Source of the DNA: Bacillota bacterium
GTDB taxonomy: Bacteria; Bacillota; Clostridia; Christensenellales; Aristaeellaceae
Direction: 5' to 3'
DNA length: 10,559 bases
Assembly: GCA_019137115.1 (NCBI GenBank)
Contig: JAGVSV010000264.1
Coordinates: forward strand, 1-10,559
The notes below the pieces were generated by a model, which worked only from the letters and a program-made list of their open reading frames with translations, was not told the origin of the DNA and did not search any database. The translations under genes were made by a program, and so were the position numbers. Of this stretch, positions 1 through 6,070 are shown piece after piece. Within the stretch, counting starts at the first letter, position 1. Every line of letters starts with the position of its first letter.

Positions 1-547
1 TGACGATGGCGCCACGCCGTTTGTCGAATGCTGGAAACTCAACGGCAACGATGCTTTCGAGCGCCTGTCGGGCATCCCGAACATATCCGACGAACACGGC
101 CTGCTGGACAGCTGCGAGCCGCATGCGATCCAACTGCCAGACGGAAAAATCCTGGTGCACATCCGCGTGCAGCGCGGCGGCCAACACCCCGAGTTCACGC
201 TGTACCAAAGCGAATCAACCGACGGCGGCCACGCGTTTACGGCACCCGTCCGCCTGCTGCCGCCTCAGGGCGGCTCCCCCGCCCACCTGCTGCTGCACTC
301 CTCCGGTGGATTAATCTCCGCCTACGGCTACCGCCAGCCGCCCTACGGCATCCGCGTGATGTTCAGCCGCGATCAGGGCAAAACCTGGGACACGAACTGG
401 ACGCTGAGCGACGACGGCGAAAGCCAAGACCTGGGGTACCCCGCCACGGTGGAGCTAGTAGACGGCACGTTGTTGACCGTGTATTACCAGAAAGCCGGGG
501 CTACCTCGGCCATCTACGGGCGCGTGTGGCGGATGCCGGAACATTGA
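1..547 (+). CDS. Sialidase-family (BNR/Asp-box) protein, C-terminal part
   Basis: The gene begins left of the window; 181 residues and the TGA stop (545-547) are present. Sialidase-family proteins are six-bladed beta-propellers that hydrolyse terminal sialic acids or related sugars from glycans. A clear Asp-box, SRDQGKTW, is encoded at about 365-388, and a degenerate one (ESTDGGHAF) at about 209-235. Other stretches typical of this bacterial group are EPHAIQLPDGK near partial residue 39, YGYRQPPYGIR near 108-118, and DLGYPATVELVDGTLLTVYY near 143-162. The N-terminal blades, any signal peptide and most catalytic residues lie outside the window, so substrate and location cannot be judged. The gene converges on the glycoside hydrolase operon to its right, with 81 bases between the stops, which fits a glycan-degradation locus. 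Family membership is fairly sure; true sialidase activity is not established. Confidence 0.85.
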   Translation, partial: DDGATPFVECWKLNGNDAFERLSGIPNISDEHGLLDSCEPHAIQLPDGKILVHIRVQRGGQHPEFTLYQSESTDGGHAFTAPVRLLPPQGGSPAHLLLHSSGGLISAYGYRQPPYGIRVMFSRDQGKTWDTNWTLSDDGESQDLGYPATVELVDGTLLTVYYQKAGATSAIYGRVWRMPEH

Positions 548-567
548 TTTACCCTGAGCCAGAAACA

Positions 568-626
568 CGCAGGCATCCCGGCAAGACGGATGGGGCCTGC
601 GCGGGACACGGGCGATGCGTTGCCCG
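568..626. other. Hairpins between convergent genes
   Basis: The 81-base gap between the two convergent stops holds two inverted repeats. One pairs CGCAGGC (568-574) plus ATCC (575-578) with GGAT (588-591) plus GCCTGCG (595-601), leaving a GGG bulge. The second pairs CGGGC (609-613) with GCCCG (622-626). Neither is followed by a T-tract on either strand, so a factor-independent terminator is only a guess. They may simply help separate the converging transcripts. Confidence 0.3.
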
Positions 627-628
627 GC

Positions 629-2495
629 TCAACCTTCCTGCCTGTCAAACGTCACGAACACTGGCGTCAGCGGCGCCACGCGGACGGACTTGGTCTTGCC
701 GTACCCGGACAGCGCGCAGTCCACGGGCTGCTCACCCAGGTTGACGGCAACGGCCAGCGCGCCGCTGTCCTTTTCCCACACCGAGCAGAGCACGTGCGGG
801 GCGTTTGACGTGACGGGCGCGCCCTGCCAATAAGGGACAAAGGCGGCGCCGTCCGCGCCGAAGCCGTCCAGCGTGCGCCAGATGGCGCTGGCTTGTTGGG
901 CACGTTCGATGCCCTGCCCTGTAGTCCTCCGCGATCTGCAAAAACTGCATCGGCACGCCCAGCGGGCGGCCGGTAAACTCGCTGCGGATGGTGCCCTCCA
1001 GCGCGTAGCGTGCCGCGTCCTTGGCGAACTCCTCCTGAATCTGCTCGCCGTCAAAGGTGCTGTCGGCAAAGGACAGCAGCATTGGGATCACGCTGCCGGA
1101 CTGGTGCGCTTCCACGATGCCGCCGCGCGCGTGCACCAGCGCCTGCAGCTTTCTCACGTGCGCGCGCACCGCCCGCAGCGGGAAGGTGTGGTGCCGCTTG
1201 CCCGCTGCATCGGTATAGCCGCAGCCGTGCGCGGCATTGGCGCAGCCCCAGGGGATGTAGGCGTTGTCCACATACACCCCGTCAATGCCGTAATTGTCCA
1301 TCGCGTGGGTGACGCGGTCCAGCTGCACCTGGCTGTACCCGCTTTTGTAGCACACCATGTAGGCGCGCTGCCAGGGCATGCGCTGCCAGCCGCCTGCCCA
1401 GGTGCCGCCCGCCATGCGGATCAGCCATTCGTCGTTCTTGTCAAACCATTCCGGCGCCAGCGAGGACATCTCATAGCCGAAGTAGGTCATCACCTTGATG
1501 CTGTGGCGGTGGGCGGTATCAGTAATCCGCCGCATGCGATTTTCATCGGGCGGGAGCCCGTAGTTTTGTATGTCCGACCAGTCCTCGTGCAGCGTGCGCC
1601 ATTTGACGCCCAGCGTGACCAATTGGCTGAAGTGCTCCTCCAGCTGCTCATCATCCATGCCGTACACGCGCTCGGCGTCGGTGTGGAAGCACCGGTCAAA
1701 CTGCTGCGGCACCTGATAGGGCTTGACCGGCGTGGCCTGCAGGCCGATGGAAAACGTAAGCGGCATCAGCGGGTCGCCCCAGCTGTCCTCCCGGCCCTGC
1801 CAGGCGTGGGGCATCCGGTCCAACAGGTGGAGTGTCAGCGTGGTGGTGTCACCGGCGTGAACGACTTGCCAGACGCTGGCGCGGTCGGCCACTTCGATGG
1901 CTTCGTCGGTTTCGATGTATGCCGCCAGGCCGGCTTCCTCGCGCCCCAGCCACACGCAGGGCTTGAAGGGCAGGCGCAACCCGTCATCGGTCAGCGCGCC
2001 GCTGTTGCGCACGTCGTGCACCTGGACGATGCCGTCGTCCCGGTTGGGCCAGAAGTGGTACAGCTGGGCCACGTCGCGTTTCAGCGGGATGTCCAGCCGC
2101 AAGCCGGTCAGCCGGGGCTTTACGTTTTCCAGCCCGCCGCGCCAGCGCCCGAACGGGATGATGGCCAGGTCCAGCCACACAAGGCCGTCGGCTTCGGCGC
2201 GCACGCGGGCGTTGAGCAGGATGTTCTGCGTGCCTTCGCGCGCGGAATATTCAACTTCCTCCGCGCTCTGGCGGTATACGTGCCCGGACAGGCCCTGCCA
2301 GTCGCCTTGCGTGCCGGAAAAATCCGCGCGCAGCGCGATGGGCGCGGCGAGGATTTCGAGCCCACCCACCTGAATGGACGAGGGGAACGCACCGCGCATG
2401 GCGTACGCGCGGTCCCAGAAGCGCAGCCGCGCCGTGCCGTTATCAAAGGCTTCCAGCACGTGATTGGCTGGTTCCAGTGCCTGATGATCCTTCAT
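629..2495 (-). pseudogene. Glycoside hydrolase, GH123/DUF6067-like TIM barrel, frameshifted near 3' end
   Basis: The start is the ATG at 2495-2493, preceded by AAAGGGG; an in-frame ATG further upstream (2573) overlaps the preceding gene and has no comparable support. Residues 1-265 look like a beta-rich N-terminal domain (FKPCVWLG at 177-184, ATPVKP at 254-259). Residues 285-525 look like a (beta/alpha)8 barrel, with KVMTYFGYE near 334-342, GIDGVYVDN at 403-411 and FDGEQ at 481-485. D410 and E484 are candidate catalytic acids by position only. After Y525 (921-923) the reading frame breaks. The original frame runs on to a stop at 732 with an atypical Arg-rich tail (587 residues in all). The neighbouring frame continues a sensible beta-sandwich C-terminus (GIERAQQASAIW to FVTFDRQEG) to a TGA at 629-631; joined, the protein is about 621-623 residues. 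Two AGGGC copies (911-920) sit at the break. There is no signal peptide, so a cytoplasmic enzyme is inferred. It is the second gene of the beta-helix operon. Family assignment is from remembered motif resemblance. The break could be a real mutation or an assembly error. Confidence 0.72.
911..920. repeat. Tandem pentanucleotide (AGGGC x2) at the frameshift
   Basis: Read on the minus strand, two adjacent AGGGC copies follow codon Y525 of the hydrolase. Ten bases lie between that codon and the first codon of the correct downstream frame. Fifteen bases (three copies) or nine bases would restore frame. Loss of one repeat unit by slippage, or gain of one base, both explain the break. Confidence 0.6.
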
Positions 2496-2514
2496 GTTGT
2501 CCCCTTTCACGTCC

Positions 2515-4857
2515 TCACAGGTTGCACGGGCGCACGCCGGGCGTGTGGCTGCGCGCGGCCAGCCTGGGGTCATCGCCCGTTATCACAATGGCCACGGGGT
2601 AGAATGCTTCCTCGCCGGGCGCCAGATCGAACGCGATGGCGTTTTTGTCAACGGTGACGCCCTTGTCGGGAAGCAAGCGCATGACACCTGTCACGCGTTG
2701 GTCGCTCACATTGCGCAGCCCCAAACCGTCCCGGTTGAGCGTGCTGTACACCGTGGGCGGGTTGTGCCGCCGCTTTTCCGCGACCAGCCCGATACTTTCC
2801 AGGTCGCCATCGGTATACCCATGATGAAAGGCGCTTGAGGTAGGCTTGACCCGGATGTCGCCCCAGTCCGGATCGACAAAATCGTCCGGCGTGGCGTTGT
2901 AGTTGCCGTTCAGGCGCAGGTCGCCCACGCCAGCGGCGATGGTCTGGAGGACGTCATGGCGCGGGTCGGTCATGTACGCGCGCATCTGGCGGGTGTTTTC
3001 CACAGGCATGCCGTTGTCATACAATGTTTTGGTTGTTTCATCCATCCTGTAGCGGAAGCGCGGCTTGGCGCAGAACACATTGTGGCTGACATCGGCCTGG
3101 CCGGGGATCATCACTTTGCCGAAGGGCTGCGTGCGGTAAGCCTCGTCGATGAGCGCAAGCCCCGGATAGCGCGAGCGGTAAGGCTCCTCGACCGCGCTGG
3201 TCACCTCTTCCTGATGCTTCTCGATTTCCTCCTGGTTGCGCTGCGTGCCCCAGTGATGGCCGGAGTAGCGGTGGATTTCATAGAACAGCGGCCGCAGGGA
3301 ATTGTTGGTGCCGGCAATCCACGTGGGGTGCTGCGACGCGCCCCGGCTGTCAAAGCTGACCGCCGGTTCACACTTGACAAACACGTTGTTGGACACGGCA
3401 AAGTCCCGCCCGCCGCCCAGCATGCAGGCGCGGGTCAATTCCATGAAGTAATTGCTGTGCATCCGCGTGCCGGACAGGCAGTCGTCGTTGTAGATGCCCA
3501 TCGCGCCCATGCCCACGCCGCCCAAGTGGTGGATAAAGTTGTGCGACACGTTGTTGCCGCGGCAGGTGTAGTCTCGCCCGGAATACACCGCGCCCGCGTC
3601 GCCGGTTTCCAGCACCGCGGAATAGATCTCGTTGTGATCCATCGTCATTTCGTTGCCGTCAAACAGGATCGCGCTGTGCGGGCAGTCGTGGATCAGGTTG
3701 TGGGTGATGGCAAAGCCCACGCCGTTGACCCGCACCCCGCCCACATAGCAGCGCGACCAGCGCGCGACATGGTGGATGTGGTTGTTGTCGATCACCACAT
3801 TCGCCATCTCCAGCGTGGTGCGGTTGCCGCCCATGGCGATGATGCCGCCGTCGCCGCAGAACGAAATGGTGTTGTTGATGATCCTTGCGTCCCGGCAGTC
3901 GCACAAGTCGATGCCGTAGTTGCCCACGTTTTTGATCACGCAGTTGTCCACCGTCAGGTGGCTGGAATGGTATGCCGACACCGCGCTGCCGCGCACGGCC
4001 TCGATCGTCAGGTTGCGCAGCGTGACATGCGGGCATTTGATCAGGTCAAACAGCGGCTTGGCTAACTCGGACAGGATGATCTCCCGGCTGTCGCTATCCG
4101 GGTAGATATAAGCCTTGAGCGCCTGGTGGTCGATGTAGTAATCGCCGGGCGCGAGCACCTCCTCGGCGATGTGGTAAAACCGCACGCGCTGCCCGGTGCG
4201 GAAGCCGTAGTTGCCATACGGCGGGCGGGTCATCACATGGCCGGTGTCGGGATTGATGGACGCCACGGTTTCCGCGCTGCTGGCCCAGTCATATTTCCAG
4301 TAGCCCAGCGCCTGGATGTCCGGGGCGGGCTTCCATGACCGCACGCGCGGGTCATCCACGTGGAAGCCCTGTTCCAGCACGCCGTCCTTCTCGCCCCATT
4401 CGTCGGTGGTGGTTTCGCCCACCTTATCGATGGGCAGATAGGCGTCGCCCTTTGGGTACTGGGACAGCGTCATCGGCGTGCCATCCATGAACAGTTCCGC
4501 ATGGCCAGTTTTGGCCAGCCGCGCAAACCCGCGCGATTCGTACTCGCCCACGGCGGTAATGCCCAGCTTTGCCAGATCGCACACCAGGATGTATTCGGCG
4601 GCTTCCGCATCAAAGCGCGCGGCGTCCGGCGTGCCTTTGACGGGCGTCCAGCGTTCCAGCAGCCGTCCGCCGATCAGGCGGGTGCCCTCCTGCCCGGTGA
4701 ACGTCACATGCGCCATGGCTTCGGTCAGGTGAATGCCGCTCCTGAAGAAGTACCGCCCGCCGTCAAACACGATCTCCGCGGGCTGTCCGTTCAGTCCATC
4801 AAGCGCCGCTCGCAATGTCTCCTCAAATTCCGGGGTGCAGGGTATCTGAATGACCAC
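2515..4857 (-). CDS. Right-handed parallel beta-helix protein, GH141-like
   Basis: The protein has 780 residues. The start is a GTG (4857-4855), five bases after a perfect AAGGAGG (4863-4869); no ATG in frame has a comparable ribosome site. Residues 1-65 resemble the opening of beta-helix enzymes (EIVFDGGRYFF, VTFTGQEGTRLIGG). Residues 65-270 form an inserted or capping region. About 275-500 is a repeated beta-helix with regular Asn/His-rich turns (VTLRNLTIEAV, LTVDNCVIKNV, ARIINNTISFCGDGG, VVIDNNHIHHVARW, FAITHNLIHDC, TMDHNEIYSAV). Acid-rich motifs ETGDAGAVYSGRD (417-429) and GIYNDDCLSGT (454-464) match what is conserved in GH141-type alpha-L-fucosidase/xylanase relatives and probably line the active site. 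A C-terminal domain with beta strands follows (600-780). No signal peptide or transmembrane segment is seen, so it probably acts inside the cell on imported oligosaccharide. It leads the operon with the TIM-barrel hydrolase, whose start lies 19 bases past its stop. The fold is confident; GH141 membership is moderate and the substrate is unknown. Confidence 0.85.
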   Translation of the reverse strand: MVIQIPCTPEFEETLRAALDGLNGQPAEIVFDGGRYFFRSGIHLTEAMAHVTFTGQEGTRLIGGRLLERWTPVKGTPDAARFDAEAAEYILVCDLAKLGITAVGEYESRGFARLAKTGHAELFMDGTPMTLSQYPKGDAYLPIDKVGETTTDEWGEKDGVLEQGFHVDDPRVRSWKPAPDIQALGYWKYDWASSAETVASINPDTGHVMTRPPYGNYGFRTGQRVRFYHIAEEVLAPGDYYIDHQALKAYIYPDSDSREIILSELAKPLFDLIKCPHVTLRNLTIEAVRGSAVSAYHSSHLTVDNCVIKNVGNYGIDLCDCRDARIINNTISFCGDGGIIAMGGNRTTLEMANVVIDNNHIHHVARWSRCYVGGVRVNGVGFAITHNLIHDCPHSAILFDGNEMTMDHNEIYSAVLETGDAGAVYSGRDYTCRGNNVSHNFIHHLGGVGMGAMGIYNDDCLSGTRMHSNYFMELTRACMLGGGRDFAVSNNVFVKCEPAVSFDSRGASQHPTWIAGTNNSLRPLFYEIHRYSGHHWGTQRNQEEIEKHQEEVTSAVEEPYRSRYPGLALIDEAYRTQPFGKVMIPGQADVSHNVFCAKPRFRYRMDETTKTLYDNGMPVENTRQMRAYMTDPRHDVLQTIAAGVGDLRLNGNYNATPDDFVDPDWGDIRVKPTSSAFHHGYTDGDLESIGLVAEKRRHNPPTVYSTLNRDGLGLRNVSDQRVTGVMRLLPDKGVTVDKNAIAFDLAPGEEAFYPVAIVITGDDPRLAARSHTPGVRPCNL

Positions 4858-4871
4858 ACGCGCCTCCTTAT

Positions 4872-4889
4872 GCCCGCCTGTGCGCGGGC
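4872..4889 (-). promoter_or_regulatory. Leader hairpin before the beta-helix gene
   Basis: A perfect 6-bp inverted repeat, GCCCGC (4872-4877) and GCGGGC (4884-4889) with a six-base loop, lies in the predicted 5' leader, between the -10 box (4906-4911) and the Shine-Dalgarno sequence (4863-4869). It ends two bases from the ribosome site. It could be a weak RNA hairpin or a repressor operator for the glycoside hydrolase operon; nothing further shows which. Confidence 0.35.
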
Positions 4890-4905
4890 GTATACCGTTG
4901 GCAAA

Positions 4906-4934
4906 AGTGTAGGGACGTGCGGAGCGGGTGTCAA
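4906..4934 (-). promoter_or_regulatory. Sigma-A type promoter of the beta-helix/hydrolase operon
   Basis: On the minus strand there is a perfect -35 TTGACA (4934-4929), a 17-base spacer and a -10 TACACT (4911-4906). The expected start is near 4899, giving a leader of about 42 bases to the GTG start. Spacing and orientation fit the operon exactly. Confidence 0.75.
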
Positions 4935-5019
4935 CCGATTTGCTTACGAAACCGGATCTACACCCAGCGTTTCGGGATGGTTTGCTCTTTGCTAAATTGG
5001 TGACAAGGAGGGCTGCGGA

Positions 5020-5376
5020 ATGAGAGACCATCTTCGCCGGGCTCTGGCCGGGGTGTTTGTGGTGCTGCTGTTGGGCGGGCTTGTGCCCGCGTTGGGGGAG
5101 CAGAACCCCACGATTGGGTCGGTGCTGATCACCTATCATGAGGCGATCAACGTGCGCGCGGAGCCGGACGGCAAATCCCAGATGGTGCATCTGGTGGCGC
5201 CGGGCGCCATTCTGCCGTGCTACGGCATCGCGCCCAACGGCTGGTACCAGATCATGACGCCGGAATATATCATGGGCTATATATCGCCCAAGCTGGCGCA
5301 GTTTGACCCCTCCACTGCCAACCTGCCGCTGCGCGGGTTTGTCAGGCGCGCGGACATCCCGTTTGACACGAACTGA
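5020..5376 (+). CDS. Small exported SH3b-domain protein
   Basis: The protein has 118 residues. The ATG at 5020 is preceded by AAGGAGG with a seven-base spacer. Residues 1-26 form a classical signal peptide: MRDHLRR, a hydrophobic core LAGVFVVLLLGGLVPA, and a likely cut after ALG (26). Residues about 32-95 match a bacterial SH3-like (SH3b) fold: ITYHEAINVRAEPDGKSQ with the INVRAEP signature at 43-49, then GAILPCYGIAPNGWYQI and YIMGYISPKLAQF. Such domains usually bind cell-wall peptides or glycans and are often attached to hydrolases. Here the domain stands alone, with only a short C-terminal tail (NLPLRGFVRRADIPF) and no catalytic or anchoring module, so a released or wall-bound binding protein is inferred. 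It is a single-gene unit, divergent from the beta-helix operon and ended by a strong terminator. No clear promoter was found in the 85 bases before it. Confidence 0.8.
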   Translation: MRDHLRRALAGVFVVLLLGGLVPALGEQNPTIGSVLITYHEAINVRAEPDGKSQMVHLVAPGAILPCYGIAPNGWYQIMTPEYIMGYISPKLAQFDPSTANLPLRGFVRRADIPFDTN

Positions 5377-5378
5377 TC

Positions 5379-5429
5379 GCCACCGGAAAGGTGGCCGCGC
5401 CCCGGCGGTTCTGCCGGGGCTTTTGTTTT
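5379..5429 (+). terminator. Tandem hairpin, factor-independent terminator
   Basis: Three bases after the stop of the SH3b gene, a 6-bp hairpin GCCACC/GGTGGC (5379-5395) is followed by a perfect 8-bp stem, GCCCCGGC (5399-5406) and GCCGGGGC (5413-5420), with a six-base loop and the T-tract TTTTGTTTT (5421-5429). The second hairpin is a textbook intrinsic terminator. Confidence 0.9.
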
Positions 5430-5459
5430 GCAGGGCTGGTATCCATTGAGTGGTCTCCA

Positions 5460-5465
5460 TATAAT
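5460..5465 (+). promoter_or_regulatory. Putative -10 box for the GNAT gene
   Basis: A perfect TATAAT lies 72 bases upstream of the acetyltransferase start, just past the previous terminator. The hexamer 17 bases upstream (TGGTAT, 5437-5442) is a poor -35, so the promoter may be weak or activator-dependent. The expected transcript start is near 5472. Confidence 0.45.
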
Positions 5466-5537
5466 GTGACGGGATGCTGATGGGGTGCGTGGGTCGTCAA
5501 CGGGCAAAGGCGCTGGCGCCCCAGGAAAGGACAAGAC

Positions 5538-6026
5538 ATGGACATCGTGCGGGTGACGACGGAACAAGCGGATGACGTCGCACCGTTGGTGGCGGATTTC
5601 CGCTCGGCGCTGCGCCGGTACAAGGGCATCGAAAAAGGCAGCGATATACCCGCTGGACGCAGCGAACTGCTGGCTTTTCTGCAGTCCGGGTACCCGATTT
5701 GGGCGGCCCGATGCGCGGGTCAGTATATAGGCTACGTCGTCTGCCGGATCGACGATGGCACGCTGTGGGTGGAGCACCTGTATGTGGCGGAAACGTGGCG
5801 GCGCAAGGGCGTCGCCTCCCGGCTGTTCGCACAGGCAGAGGATATGTCATGCGCATTAGGCTCGGACACGGTTTTTAACTTCGTGCACCCCAATAATGAC
5901 GGCATGTTTGCTTTCCTGCGCGCCAAAGGATATACCGTGCTAAACCTGGTTGAGATACGAAAACCGTATGCCGGCGAAACACTCCGTACCAAGATTCAGG
6001 TTGGCGAACACAGTTTTGATTATTAG
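5538..6026 (+). CDS. GNAT-family N-acetyltransferase
   Basis: The protein has 162 residues, typical for a single GNAT domain that transfers acetyl from acetyl-CoA to an amine. The ATG at 5538 follows AGGAAAGG. The central strand VEHLYVAETW (78-87) leads into the acetyl-CoA pyrophosphate-binding motif RRKGVASRLF (88-97), the R/Q-x-x-G-x-A/G signature. VHPNNDGMFAFLRAKGYTVLNLVEIRK (116-142, given here only as landmarks: HPNND at 117-121, FLRAKGY at 126-132, NLVEIRK at 136-142) is the usual C-terminal strand-helix-strand and resembles the group ending in NLxEIRK. The substrate cannot be told. The stop precedes the hydantoinase-family ATG by 44 bases, but a new -10 box overlaps the gene's end. Its 3' half looks AT-richer than the flanking genes. 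Confidence 0.9.
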   Translation: MDIVRVTTEQADDVAPLVADFRSALRRYKGIEKGSDIPAGRSELLAFLQSGYPIWAARCAGQYIGYVVCRIDDGTLWVEHLYVAETWRRKGVASRLFAQAEDMSCALGSDTVFNFVHPNNDGMFAFLRAKGYTVLNLVEIRKPYAGETLRTKIQVGEHSFDY

Positions 6027-6034
6027 ATGTGGTG

Positions 6035-6040
6035 TATAAT
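6035..6040 (+). promoter_or_regulatory. Putative -10 box of the hydantoinase-family gene
   Basis: A perfect TATAAT begins nine bases after the GNAT stop codon and 31 bases before the ATG at 6071. No good -35 sits 16-18 bases upstream. The expected start near 6047 gives a leader of about 24 bases. This also argues against the in-frame GTG at 6029, which would lie upstream of the transcript start. Confidence 0.5.
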
Positions 6041-6070
6041 GGGGCGAATTTTTTGCAGGGCGGTGACGGC

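Noticed and set aside
28..744. A 238-codon open frame on the + strand overlapping the sialidase
   Set aside because: Arg/Pro/His-rich composition and no domain; the sialidase frame carries the Asp-box motif and the real stop at 547.
873..2657. A 594-codon open frame on the + strand
   Set aside because: It lies antisense to the glycoside hydrolase and beta-helix genes, is rich in Ala/Val/His/Arg with no recognisable domain, and lacks a good ribosome site. It is a product of high GC content opposite a real gene.
2956..4065. A 369-codon open frame on the + strand with many His/Val/Ala repeats
   Set aside because: It mirrors the beta-helix repeats on the opposite strand (Asn/Asp/His turns read backwards) and shows no independent coding signal.
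4858..5460. Upstream extension of the beta-helix frame to 5460 on the minus strand
   Set aside because: It would run through the divergent promoter, the SH3b gene and its terminator. The GTG at 4857 has a perfect Shine-Dalgarno sequence and begins the recognisable domain.
6016..6029. TTGATTATTAGATG as an FNR box before the hydantoinase-family gene
   Set aside because: The second half (AGATG) matches ATCAA poorly, so only one half-site is present; this is not enough to claim an operator.
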